Origin: Chitinophagaceae bacterium
Lineage (GTDB): Bacteria; Bacteroidota; Bacteroidia; Chitinophagales; Chitinophagaceae
Direction: 5' to 3'
NCBI GenBank assembly: GCA_014379345.1
Contig: JACMLY010000111.1
Coordinates: forward strand, 32,938-96,937
Length of the DNA stretch: 64,000 nucleotides
The notes under the pieces are model-generated. The model was given only the letters and a program-made list of their open reading frames with translations. It ran no database searches and was not told the origin of the DNA. The position numbers were made by a program, and so were the translations under genes. Within the stretch, counting starts at the first letter, position 1; every line of letters starts with the position of its first letter. Below are positions 53,481-62,086 of this stretch, piece by piece.

Positions 53481-54602
53481 ATGAAAATTGTTGTCAATAC
53501 CAGGCTGCTTCGTGCTAACCATATGGATGGTATTGGATGGTTTACCTATAATACACTGAAGTATATCACAACAAACAACCCGGGTATTGAATTTCATTTC
53601 CTTTTCGACTCAGGCATCGATGAGCAATTTTTATTCTCAAAAAATATCGTTCCGCATAGTCTTTTTCCGCCGGCAAAACATGCCATTTTAAATATTGCCT
53701 GGTTTGAATGGAGCGTGAGCAGGTATCTTAAAAAAGCCAATCCGGCATTGTTTCTTTCGCCGGATGGCATATTATGTATGGGCTGGAATGGAAAACAATA
53801 CGGCGTCATCCACGATATTAATTTCGTACATATTCCCACAGATCTGAAATGGGCGAACCGAAAATTTTATAGTTATTTTTTTCCAAGATATGCCGTAAAA
53901 GCTTCCAGACTGGCTACCGTATCCGAGTACAGCAAGAATGACATCATAAAAACGTTCGGAACAGATCCCGGAAAAATTGATGTGGTGTATTGTGGCATCA
54001 ATTCATTTTATAAACCCGTGACAGAAGAGATCAAAAAAGAAGTGAAAAAAAAATACAGCAGGGGAGCCGAGTTTTTTGTGTTTGTAGGAACCCTGCATCC
54101 ACGTAAAAATATTATAAGATTATTACAGGCTTTTGAAATATTCAAACAGTCTGTAAGTTCGGATATAAAATTATTATTAGTTGGAAGAGAGATGTTCAGG
54201 ACAAGGGAAATGCACAATTTCAGAGATGGCATGCGCCATAAAGACGATGTTATATTTACCGGTCAGCTACCTGTAGATGAACTTAAAATTGTTTTTGCTT
54301 CGGCACTGTGCTTAACATTTGTTCCCTACTTTGAAGGTTTTGGGATTCCACCAATAGAAGCAATGCAATGTGATGTGCCGGTAATTGCATCGAATACCAC
54401 TTCTGTTCCTGAAGTAGTTGGAGATGCGGCCCTGGTGGTGGATCCATATGATACCAAAGCTATCGCCAACGCCATGCAACGGATATGGCAGGAGCCTTTA
54501 TTAAGACAGGAACTGATCGTTAAAGGAAGGATAAGAAAACTTGCATTCCCCTGGGATCGAACTTCAAAATTGCTTTGGGAAAGCATTTCTAAAATATTAT
54601 GA
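53481..54602 (+). CDS. Glycosyltransferase family 4 (GT-B)
   Basis: 373-residue retaining GT-B enzyme. The N-terminal domain opens with KIVVNTRLLRANHMDGIGWFTYNTL. The C-terminal donor domain has FFVFVGTLHPRKNIIRLLQAF and the EX7E motif in FVPYFEGFGIPPIEAMQCDVPVIAS, followed by GDAALVVDPYD. The group commonly uses GDP-mannose or UDP-sugars. It is probably co-transcribed with the GT2 gene 15 nt upstream. Confidence 0.9.
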   Translation: MKIVVNTRLLRANHMDGIGWFTYNTLKYITTNNPGIEFHFLFDSGIDEQFLFSKNIVPHSLFPPAKHAILNIAWFEWSVSRYLKKANPALFLSPDGILCMGWNGKQYGVIHDINFVHIPTDLKWANRKFYSYFFPRYAVKASRLATVSEYSKNDIIKTFGTDPGKIDVVYCGINSFYKPVTEEIKKEVKKKYSRGAEFFVFVGTLHPRKNIIRLLQAFEIFKQSVSSDIKLLLVGREMFRTREMHNFRDGMRHKDDVIFTGQLPVDELKIVFASALCLTFVPYFEGFGIPPIEAMQCDVPVIASNTTSVPEVVGDAALVVDPYDTKAIANAMQRIWQEPLLRQELIVKGRIRKLAFPWDRTSKLLWESISKIL

Positions 54603-54622
54603 TGCCGTACCATGCCTTTAAT

Positions 54623-54750
54623 CTTTGTGTTGTCCTTTGTGTCTTTGTGCCTTCGTGGCTAAAAAATTGCCATAAAGACAAGCCTCTCATGTCATGCTGA
54701 GGTACAAGGGATGACAATCAAAAAAAGAATGAAGAAACAAAGGCACAAAA
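54623..54750. repeat. Composite repeat: period-8 units around a TGTCAT/ATGACA palindrome
   Basis: Left units ctttgtgt, ctttgtgc, cttcgtgg (about 54623-54658) have scattered right-arm counterparts (caaaggcacaaaa, 54738-54750). Between them lies tgtcat...atgaca (54690-54716), a different palindromic element whose relative occurs at 60657-60681. Convergent GT4 genes flank it. Confidence 0.75.
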
Positions 54751-54763
54751 AAAGTGCACTATT

Positions 54764-55882
54764 TTATTTTTTGTCGATAAACAATGCGGCCAGCCTGGCA
54801 ATATCACCCCAATAAAAATGCTCGAAATAGGCTGGAGGAATATGCGTTTTATTTCGAGATGCCCGGTAAATGAAATCCGCAAAAGAATGCCAGTTACTAT
54901 CTGTCACCACAGTTAGTTTATTGTTACAAAGTGCGGGATCAATACCGATTGCACCATTTTGTGTAGACACTGCATTCATATCGTATCCCAACGCCTCAAC
55001 CAATTTGGTTTTAATGCCTCCTCCTTCGGTAATGGGATTTAAAAAAATATCGGCCCCCTTAAAGTAAACGGCAATATCGGGTACAAATCCTGCAAAGACT
55101 ACCCCAGGTATTTTATTTTGTGAGATCTGAGCCGGAATATCCTTCCCACACAAAAGGATAGTATACTGAAAATCGTTTATTTGCTGCAATGCAGGATGGA
55201 TTTGATGAATGATATATTTTAAACCATTCAGGTTGGGCAGATAATTAAAAGCGCCATTAAAAAGCAGGATATGATGGTTTGCCGGAATTGAATGTTCTTG
55301 CAGCAGGTATTTTCTGGCAGCCTGCTTTTCTTCAGGAGATGGCGGAAAACTTTGTTCTATTCCATAAGTTATTTCAACACATTTTTCGGGGTGTAATTTA
55401 AATCGCCGGATTGCATAGGTTCGATCATCATCCTGTTTAAAAAAATTAACATCGGCCTGTCTGTACGCCCAGCCTTCGTACTGCCATAATATTTTCCACC
55501 ACCATTTGCCGAGCGCTTTCCACCGCAACGCCTCAATGTTATGGGAATGTACGATCAACTTTATTCCACAGAATTTTTTCAACAATACCCCCAACCATCC
55601 GTAATAAGGGTGCTCCAGTAGAAGATGAGAAATTTTTCTTTCTCTGATTATCTTTTTTAGTGTAAAAAAATAAAAAATATTGATGTAGCGGAATGGCGAA
55701 TTCGAAAGAATATTCAGCACGGTATAGCCTTCAGCTTTCAAAGGGTCATTTTTTTTTGTTGCTACACATACAAGATTCACATACTTTGAAAAATATTTAT
55801 AGAACAATGCGATCCCTTTTTGCCCGCCAACCAAAGCGGGCAATACCGGGTATGAAACTATGCTGAGAACATTGATCATCAT
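54764..55882 (-). CDS. Glycosyltransferase family 4-like (GT-B)
   Basis: 372-residue GT-B enzyme. VLSIVSYPVLPALVGGQKGIALFYKYFSKY is the acceptor-domain start, LLLEHPYYGWLGVLLKKFCGIKLIVHSHNIEALR the inter-strand region, and ILLFNGAFNYLPNLNGLKYI opens the donor domain. Near the end FLNPITEGGGIKTKLVEALGYDMNAVST replaces the classical EX7E. The start overlaps the upstream methyltransferase stop by 4 nt (ATGA), so translation is coupled. Confidence 0.87.
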   Translation of the reverse strand: MMINVLSIVSYPVLPALVGGQKGIALFYKYFSKYVNLVCVATKKNDPLKAEGYTVLNILSNSPFRYINIFYFFTLKKIIRERKISHLLLEHPYYGWLGVLLKKFCGIKLIVHSHNIEALRWKALGKWWWKILWQYEGWAYRQADVNFFKQDDDRTYAIRRFKLHPEKCVEITYGIEQSFPPSPEEKQAARKYLLQEHSIPANHHILLFNGAFNYLPNLNGLKYIIHQIHPALQQINDFQYTILLCGKDIPAQISQNKIPGVVFAGFVPDIAVYFKGADIFLNPITEGGGIKTKLVEALGYDMNAVSTQNGAIGIDPALCNNKLTVVTDSNWHSFADFIYRASRNKTHIPPAYFEHFYWGDIARLAALFIDKK

Positions 55883-56907
55883 TTTTGCCGGGGTATAGCG
55901 ATGACATAAATAAAAGGCGCCAACATGATGCCGATGGTTTTGTTCATACGGATGACGGCATTGAAAATGCCTGCGAGTACATTCATTATACGACGATTAT
56001 AATGAGTATCCCAGAATCCAGGTTCAAATCGGATACTATACTGACTGCCAATAAGCATCCTGTATTGAGAAAATGGCATGAGGTGTTCGGCCCATACACC
56101 ATTGTACGGATCGCACGTATTTGTGTATACTTTTTTTACAGGGTATAAATGATTATAAGATTCCGGATCAATGGCAACCTTTGAAAACTCATCGGCGCCC
56201 AACCCGCGGGTTTTTTTTGAAACCTTGTCAATAACACTTGCTGAAAGCGATGGTGAATTTTTCATGATTAGTTCTTTGCGCTGCTGCAGAAATACACTTT
56301 CATACCTTCTATGCATCATTACATGCTGAATATGGGTTGCCGGGTTATAATAATTCGCCGTTGTAGATGAATAGATGATTGCCGTAGGCTGATGTTTATG
56401 AATGGCTGCAAAAAAAACATCGATCTTATAAATATGTTCCATCACATTACGTGAAGCAATAATATCACATTGGATTTGCTTTGTGGCCAATTTTTCGAGT
56501 GTGCTGTCAATATCACCCACAATATATTCATCAACGTTCATACCCAAAGCCCGCAGGATCTCTTGGGCGCTGTATTTCCAGTCTTCGAAAAGATCATTAT
56601 AAATAACTTTTTTGCAGCCAATCATTTTTGCAAGGATGAATAAAGTGCCTATGCCGGCTCCATAGTCCATGATAACAATATCGGAAGCAGGTTTTTTCTT
56701 TAGTACAATGCCTCGATACAACAGCTGCGCACTGGTTTCAATAGAAAAAAAAAGCCTTTTATAATGACTCGACCTGAAATATTCGAGATAGTGGGTATCG
56801 AGTTTTAGATCTTCGACCCTTATAGACTGTAATTGTTGATATAAAGCCAGCGCGTGACTATTAATGAAATGACTCAATTCATCCTGTTGAGGCAAAAATC
56901 TTTCCAT
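55879..56907 (-). CDS. Class I SAM-dependent methyltransferase
   Basis: 342 residues from the ATG at 56907, 17 nt after the YfhO stop; the longer frame (56979) would overlap that gene. Motif I is IVMDYGAGIGTLFILAKMIG, with the acidic strand-2 segment and DIIASRNVMEHIYKID downstream. The C-terminus has a hydrophobic stretch (IGIMLAPFIYVIAIP), suggesting membrane contact. Substrate unknown; context implies surface-glycan or lipid-linked oligosaccharide modification. Confidence 0.8.
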   Translation of the reverse strand: MERFLPQQDELSHFINSHALALYQQLQSIRVEDLKLDTHYLEYFRSSHYKRLFFSIETSAQLLYRGIVLKKKPASDIVIMDYGAGIGTLFILAKMIGCKKVIYNDLFEDWKYSAQEILRALGMNVDEYIVGDIDSTLEKLATKQIQCDIIASRNVMEHIYKIDVFFAAIHKHQPTAIIYSSTTANYYNPATHIQHVMMHRRYESVFLQQRKELIMKNSPSLSASVIDKVSKKTRGLGADEFSKVAIDPESYNHLYPVKKVYTNTCDPYNGVWAEHLMPFSQYRMLIGSQYSIRFEPGFWDTHYNRRIMNVLAGIFNAVIRMNKTIGIMLAPFIYVIAIPRQK

Positions 56908-56924
56908 TATAACCCAGGGATTAA

Positions 56925-59483
56925 TTATGCTTTTGGTGAAGCTGGCAATGTGTTGCGGGTCTTTCTCCATTCCCACCACAGGCCACCGATCAGGATCAAA
57001 ATGGAAATCCCGCCAATGATCATGGATATTGTATTTCCCGTTTTATAAGATGCAGGTTCAAACCGCAATTCAATGGCATGCTTTCCTGCCGGAACAGCTA
57101 AACCGCGAAGCGCATAATTGACTTTCACGATAGGGGTCTCTTTTCCATCGATAAAAGCTTTCCATCCATGCGGATAATAAATTTCACTTAATACCGCGAA
57201 TTGATTTGAACCAGCATCGAATGTATACGTTATCTGATCATTGAGGTTTTTAATGAGTTTGATGGAAGCAGCAGAATCATATTGTGGTTCAAATGGAATT
57301 TTTGATCGCTCCCTTTTATCAATAACAACCGTATCGAGTGGATGTATTGAATCCAGTGGGTTCATTTCTTCATCAGCGCTATTTACATATTTTATTTTCT
57401 TAACCAGCCATGCCGGTCCGAGCGCTCCGGGATTCGGTTGTGCTATAGGAAGACGGTCCGCAGGATTACTGACAATAAAATACTTTGTATTAAGCATATT
57501 ATACACTTCCATATTGCCCTTTGCTAATTGTCCATAGATCAGATCCTGGTACAAAGCAAGTTTGGCCGGATGATACCCACCAACAGAATTGTGATGGTAG
57601 GAAGCGCGTGACGACTCGAAAGGATTTCCCTGCTCCGATTGATCAAACACCCTGAAATAACTGGTATCCTGCTTTATTTGAGTATCGGCCCTGTTGGGAA
57701 TAAAAGCAGCACTGAAATCTTCCTTCTCAATATAATTTTGTTTGTTTAAATACCGTGAGTCAACAACAAGCAGATCGATCAGGTTTAAAACAGAAAGAGC
57801 GATAATAATGTAAACGGGTTTGATCTTCTTCTGCACTGCCAGCCAGATCAAACCGATTCCCAACGCCAAAAAAACCAGTGTACGCACCAAATCCGCACCG
57901 TACAGACTTTTCCTGTCCTGCACAAGTCCTCCCATTACTGAAGACGCAACAGTATTATTCTGCTGGATCATTTCCTGTGTTGGCTGTTGACCCTGGCTCA
58001 TGGCCTGCGTTAAAGTGGATGCAATGGCTTCGCGTGATTGACGGTCATTTTCGCTCTTAAAGTCAGCGCTGACATAATTTACAATAAGAATGGCCGCTAT
58101 AGCACCCGTTGTTATTAAAGCGTATTTTAATCGTTGTAACAAAATTTTTCTATCCCAGTCGGCATATAAAATTGTATGCAATGCCATAGAGGCAAGCAAA
58201 GAAAAAGTTAGTTGCGGGATCACCATGGCAATCGACGGAGCCCTGAATTTGTTGTAAAAAGGGAGATAATCGAAAAGGAAATAATTTACGACTTTGAAAT
58301 TGTTTCCCCAGGCTAATACCAATCCGGCGATCGTGGCCACGAGGATCCAATGTAAATGCCAGTTGCGGACTACAAATAAACCGGCAATAAATAATAAACA
58401 AATAAGAACTCCCAGGTATACAGGGCCTGAGGTGTTTGGCTGATTGCCCCAATAAGCAGATAGTCTGCTATAAAAATAATTCACCGCATCTCCCGGTAGT
58501 TGCGCTTCCTGCAAGGCTTCAACAGCTTTACCGTCCTCCTTTAATTCGGAAGGGCCACTGCTACCACCCCTATAAGACGGCAGGAGAACAGTCATTGATT
58601 CGCCAATACCATAACTCCACATGAAGGCATAGTCCTTATCCAGACCTCCTTTCGACGTATTACTGCTGACTTTATCAGGACTCACCGCCTGCGTGAGTTC
58701 CGAACGTCCTCCACGCATGGTCTCTTTGGCATATTCTGCTGTTGGCATATATACTACGGCGAAAGAAGCCATGCCCATAATGCCGGCCAACAGCGCCAAA
58801 CCAGCCGTAATGCCTAAATGACGAAATTGTTTCTGCCTGATGGCATTGATGGCATAAACAGCGCCGAGGCAAACCGCCATTAAAAAAGTATAGTAAACAA
58901 TTTGCAGGTGGTTTTGATATACCATTAAGGTGGTGAACAAAAGGGTGGTAATAAATCCTAGTACATACTTCCCCTGAGTTAACAAAATCAATCCCGCAAG
59001 CACTGCCGGTGCATAACCCATCGACGAAAACTTAGTGGTGTGACCCACAGCAACGATGATCGCATTATAAGAAGCGAAGCCATAGCCGATGGCTCCGAAA
59101 ATTCCAATCCAGCTTTTCATTCCCATTACTTGTGTTAAGATGTAAAATCCTACGCAAGCCAGAAAGAAGAGCCCTACCGGTTCGGGCATGAATAATACGA
59201 AGAGGTGGTGTAAATACGCAATTGTTATATCGTAGGTTGATGCGAGAGCGATCTGAAAAGCAGGCATACCACTAAACATGCTGTTTGTCCATAAAGGCAG
59301 ATGGCCATATTTTTCTCTGAATTCTATTGATTGCTGCGCCATCCCGGTCCATCCCTGGGCATCACTTTGATGGAGTACCAAACCTTTGAAAGCCGGCATA
59401 CAATAGAGGCAGGAAATAATAAAAAAAATGCCGAGAGCTATCGCGTGTGGAGTGAATCGTTGCCACAAGGTTTTGTTCATCAT
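56925..59483 (-). CDS. YfhO-family membrane protein
   Basis: 852 residues with about twelve to thirteen transmembrane helices in the first 600 and a last one near the C-terminus. The order fits GT-C-type YfhO proteins: a first long loop after helix 1 (LPLWTNSMFSGMPAFQIA), then FGAIGYGFASYNAI, and a periplasmic domain after residue about 610 (RADTQIKQDTSYFRVFDQSEQGNPFESSRASYHHNSVGGYHPAKL). Members of the family are thought to transfer sugars from lipid carriers outside the membrane. It opens the minus-strand YfhO-methyltransferase-GT4 transcript. Confidence 0.9.
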   Translation of the reverse strand: MMNKTLWQRFTPHAIALGIFFIISCLYCMPAFKGLVLHQSDAQGWTGMAQQSIEFREKYGHLPLWTNSMFSGMPAFQIALASTYDITIAYLHHLFVLFMPEPVGLFFLACVGFYILTQVMGMKSWIGIFGAIGYGFASYNAIIVAVGHTTKFSSMGYAPAVLAGLILLTQGKYVLGFITTLLFTTLMVYQNHLQIVYYTFLMAVCLGAVYAINAIRQKQFRHLGITAGLALLAGIMGMASFAVVYMPTAEYAKETMRGGRSELTQAVSPDKVSSNTSKGGLDKDYAFMWSYGIGESMTVLLPSYRGGSSGPSELKEDGKAVEALQEAQLPGDAVNYFYSRLSAYWGNQPNTSGPVYLGVLICLLFIAGLFVVRNWHLHWILVATIAGLVLAWGNNFKVVNYFLFDYLPFYNKFRAPSIAMVIPQLTFSLLASMALHTILYADWDRKILLQRLKYALITTGAIAAILIVNYVSADFKSENDRQSREAIASTLTQAMSQGQQPTQEMIQQNNTVASSVMGGLVQDRKSLYGADLVRTLVFLALGIGLIWLAVQKKIKPVYIIIALSVLNLIDLLVVDSRYLNKQNYIEKEDFSAAFIPNRADTQIKQDTSYFRVFDQSEQGNPFESSRASYHHNSVGGYHPAKLALYQDLIYGQLAKGNMEVYNMLNTKYFIVSNPADRLPIAQPNPGALGPAWLVKKIKYVNSADEEMNPLDSIHPLDTVVIDKRERSKIPFEPQYDSAASIKLIKNLNDQITYTFDAGSNQFAVLSEIYYPHGWKAFIDGKETPIVKVNYALRGLAVPAGKHAIELRFEPASYKTGNTISMIIGGISILILIGGLWWEWRKTRNTLPASPKA

Positions 59484-59532
59484 TCAAAAAATTAAGTGGG
59501 CAAAATAATGCAATTTTACACCAAGTTGAGGT

Positions 59533-59814
59533 ATGCGAAAATTATTATTTTTTTCCCGCGTAGCGTTTATCTGCAATGTTTGTTTCCTGGTCACTTTCCT
59601 GATGCAATACACTTCCTGGGTTCCCGGGCAATTATTGTCCTCTACGATTATTATCCTGGGAAATGTTTTTGCACTTATCATCAATTTTGGAGTGAATTTT
59701 TTTTACGCCATACTGCGATTGAACAGAACGAAGATATTCCCGGGGTTTCCCCGTTGGCTTATAATCGCTAACTTTCTTTTTTTCATTATTCAAATAATCC
59801 TCTTGCTGAAATGA
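59533..59814 (+). CDS. Small three-helix membrane protein
   Basis: 93 residues, almost entirely hydrophobic, with three likely helices (about 4-24, 32-54 and 72-92) and a basic loop NRTKIFPGFPRW. Its TGA overlaps the ATG of the VUT transporter gene by 4 nt (59811-59814), so the two are translationally coupled. No family is recognised. It may be a partner or chaperone of that transporter (inference). Confidence 0.7.
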   Translation: MRKLLFFSRVAFICNVCFLVTFLMQYTSWVPGQLLSSTIIILGNVFALIINFGVNFFYAILRLNRTKIFPGFPRWLIIANFLFFIIQIILLLK

Positions 59815-60611
59815 TCCATAATATTATTAAAGACAAATCCACCAGGCTTTTCATTATTCTCGGTGGTTTTTTTATTGCAAATGCGTTGATTGCAGAGATC
59901 ATTGGGGTCAAGATTTTTTCTCTTGAAAAAACAATAGGCATCACACCGTTGGATTTTAAACTGTTCGGGAATGATCTATCTGTTAATCTGACCGCGGGAG
60001 TATTATTGTGGCCAGTTGTATTCATTATGACCGATATCATCAATGAATACTATGGCCCCAAAGGCGTTCGTTTTCTTTCCTTTTTGACTGCAGGATTAAT
60101 CGCATTTGCATTCGTTGTTTTTTACGGCGCCATGCATTTAACGCCGGCTGATTTTTTTATCACGAGCAAAAAGGGTAGTGGTGTACCCGATATGGAAAAA
60201 GCCTATGAAAGCGTATTGGGCCAGGGAGGAAATATTATTCTTGGATCGTTGGTAGCCTTCGTATTCAGTCAGTTGATCGATGTATTTGTGTTTCACAAGA
60301 TCAAAAAGGCAACGGGTGAAAAAGCCATCTGGTTAAGGGCCACAGGCTCAACCCTGATCTCTCAATTTATAGACAGCTTTGTTGTATTATTTATTGCATT
60401 CTATGTTGGGAGCCGTATTAACAACGCAGAAGGTGATTTTGTATGGCCGTTGAGCCTTGTGATCGCTGTAGGAGTGGTGAACTATATTTATAAATTCGTT
60501 ATTGCATTGATCCTAACACCGGTTATCTATCTCGTTCATGTGCTGATAGAAAGGTTTCTTGGCCAGGGTCTTGCTGCTCAGATGAAGGCGGCAGCAATGA
60601 CGAGGGAGTAA
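59811..60611 (+). CDS. Queuosine-precursor transporter (VUT family, YhhQ-like)
   Basis: 266-residue membrane protein with about six helices. VUT hallmarks: IIGVKIF near residue 25, FIMTDIINEYYGPKGVRFLSFLTAGL, and RATGSTLISQFIDSFVVLFIAF. The family imports queuine or preQ0/preQ1 for tRNA queuosine modification. It is the second gene of a two-gene unit with the small membrane protein upstream. Confidence 0.9.
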   Translation: MIHNIIKDKSTRLFIILGGFFIANALIAEIIGVKIFSLEKTIGITPLDFKLFGNDLSVNLTAGVLLWPVVFIMTDIINEYYGPKGVRFLSFLTAGLIAFAFVVFYGAMHLTPADFFITSKKGSGVPDMEKAYESVLGQGGNIILGSLVAFVFSQLIDVFVFHKIKKATGEKAIWLRATGSTLISQFIDSFVVLFIAFYVGSRINNAEGDFVWPLSLVIAVGVVNYIYKFVIALILTPVIYLVHVLIERFLGQGLAAQMKAAAMTRE

Positions 60612-60656
60612 GGCTTTTAGTCATCGCCTTTTTGCTTTTATCCTTTTTTTTTGCTT

Positions 60657-60681
60657 GTCATCTCGAGTTACGAGGGGATGA
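60657..60681. repeat. TGTCATC/GATGACA palindrome
   Basis: tgtcatc and gatgaca arms with inner ctcg/cgag pairing, after the VUT gene and a T-rich run. It is related to the palindrome at 54690-54716, and may help terminate transcription. Confidence 0.65.
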
Positions 60682-60749
60682 CAGGACGGAGAGTGTTAAA
60701 ATGCTTCGCACTGCATTATATAATCTGATGACTCAATCAAAAGACTAAC

Positions 60750-60777
60750 CGCAAACAACAAACCACAAACTTCAAAC
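60750..60777. repeat. Period-7 array (cgcaaac family)
   Basis: Four heptamers cgcaaac, aacaaac, cacaaac, ttcaaac in direct tandem. The array reaches into the last two codons of the acetyltransferase gene on the minus strand. No inverted arm is seen nearby. Confidence 0.8.
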
Positions 60778-61278
60778 TTTTAATTTTTTTTCCATCACAT
60801 AATCATTCATAAAATAATTATTTCCTATATCAATGTCTTCCTCTTTAATGATTATAAACCCACTTCTTTGGTAAAAATTTTTTGCTTTGTTATCCCTGTT
60901 CATATTCAACCGAAGGGTGGTAGCGCCCAGAGAGATGATTTCCTCAATAATAAAATCCAGCAGTGCTTTTCCAAGTCCTTTCCCGTGAAGTTGGGGTGCC
61001 ACATACAGTTTGTGTAATTTATATACACCCTCGTCACCTGCCGATGAATAAGAAGCAAAACCCACGGGCTCTTCTCCCAATACGGCAATAAGGAATTGAT
61101 GCTGTTGATTCATTTGTTGTTTCAGCGCCTCAGGGCTGTAAATCAGGTTCAGCATGTATTCCAATTGCGACGGAGAAAGTATATCCTTGTAAGCAGCGGG
61201 CCAGATCTGTTGAGCCAGATATCCGATCGTATTGATATCATCAGCATCAGCCAGCCTTATTTCCAACTCGTTTTCCAT
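60772..61278 (-). CDS. GNAT-family N-acetyltransferase
   Basis: 168 residues. The start at 61278 (MENELEIRLADADDINTI) fits the usual GNAT beginning; the 22 codons before it come from the gtgagtg repeat. The acetyl-CoA loop is KLYVAPQLHGKGLGKALLDFI at about 88-108, followed by LRLNMNRDNKAKNFYQRSGFIIIKEEDIDIG. The group includes spermidine and ribosomal-protein acetyltransferases; the acceptor is unknown. Confidence 0.88.
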   Translation of the reverse strand: MENELEIRLADADDINTIGYLAQQIWPAAYKDILSPSQLEYMLNLIYSPEALKQQMNQQHQFLIAVLGEEPVGFASYSSAGDEGVYKLHKLYVAPQLHGKGLGKALLDFIIEEIISLGATTLRLNMNRDNKAKNFYQRSGFIIIKEEDIDIGNNYFMNDYVMEKKLKV

Positions 61279-61290
61279 GTATGCGTTTGG

Positions 61291-61367
61291 GTGAGGTGGT
61301 GAGTTGTGAGTGGTCAGTGGTGAGTGGTGAGTAGTGATATTCACTGATCACTCACCACTCACCACCT
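61291..61367. repeat. Period-7 inverted repeat (gtgagtg family)
   Basis: Eleven consecutive 7-base units with no slip. Seven gtgagtg-like units (61291-61339) are followed by ttcactg, atcactc, accactc, accacct (61340-61367), their inverted complement. The right end touches the stop codon of the acidic protein gene (61367-61369). The left side is read as coding only if the GNAT gene is started too early. Confidence 0.93.
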
Positions 61368-61912
61368 TAGTTCTCTTCTAAGTTCTCCTGCCTGTCTCCA
61401 CCAAGGCTGTAATAATTGTTTTCCTCATCCTCCTCTCCAATATCTTCATTGGCATCATCCAATTCTTCCCCGGGAACATCCAGGTCAGCGTCTAAATCGC
61501 CCGAAAGAATTTTAATATCTAAAGATCTTTCTTCTTCATTGTCTATATCCTGTTCACCCAATATCAATAAGTCTTCTTTGGTAACATCCGCTTCTGTTCC
61601 GGGCACAATGATCAGTTCATCGTCAGTATATGCGGGGGTTTCAAGCGAAGAAGATACATGCCTATCGGTTTTTTTGGGATCCATATAGGCTCCTGACTTA
61701 GTAAGGTTTTCCAGGTCGGGAGAAATTTTTTCCATTTTGTTTGAAGGATGCATGATATCATCTTTGGCAGGATAATGGGGATACCCAGGAAATTCTCCGG
61801 CTTCATCTTCCGTATTGGCTGGTCTTTCTGAATCACGTCGCGTTCTTGAATGACTGTTTTCGTCGTTCGAAAAATCCGCAGAATTTACGCGCTCTGATCG
61901 ATTGGCTTTCAT
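61367..61912 (-). CDS. Very acidic hypothetical protein
   Basis: 181 residues, start at 61912 (MKANRSERVNSADF); the 36 codons upstream come from the cacgaag repeat. The first half is polar and disordered-looking. The second half is dominated by Asp and Glu (DDELIIVPGTEADVTKEDLLILG, then EELDDANEDIGEEDEENN). No signal peptide, membrane helix or known domain is seen. Similar acidic proteins occur in Chitinophagaceae genomes, function unknown. It stands between two repeat elements. Confidence 0.6.
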   Translation of the reverse strand: MKANRSERVNSADFSNDENSHSRTRRDSERPANTEDEAGEFPGYPHYPAKDDIMHPSNKMEKISPDLENLTKSGAYMDPKKTDRHVSSSLETPAYTDDELIIVPGTEADVTKEDLLILGEQDIDNEEERSLDIKILSGDLDADLDVPGEELDDANEDIGEEDEENNYYSLGGDRQENLEEN

Positions 61913-61976
61913 AATAAATTTGTTTAGGTTATGCATGAAAAATCCATGCCGCCTAAGAAGCAGTTTAAAAAAAATC

Positions 61977-62037
61977 ATCTTCTTTGTGTCTTCGTGGCAA
62001 TTTTTTTTCCACGAATACACGAAGACACAAAGAAGAT
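61977..62037. repeat. Period-8 inverted repeat (acacgaag/acacaaag family) with unequal arms
   Basis: Left arm atctt, ctttgtgt, cttcgtgg (61977-61997). Right arm ccacgaat, acacgaag, acacaaag, aagat (62009-62037). The arms are complementary except that the right one has one extra 8-base unit. Confidence 0.88.
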
Positions 62038-62086
62038 GAACAAATTAACAATGATTTTATTCTGTTGTGGTTAAAGTTCCACACAA

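Noticed and set aside
61279..61344. 22-codon N-terminal extension of the GNAT protein (His/Pro/Thr-rich)
   Set aside because: It is a translation of the gtgagtg repeat, upstream of the normal family start.
61913..62020. 36-codon extension of the acidic protein
   Set aside because: It is a translation of the cacgaag repeat and neighbouring spacer.
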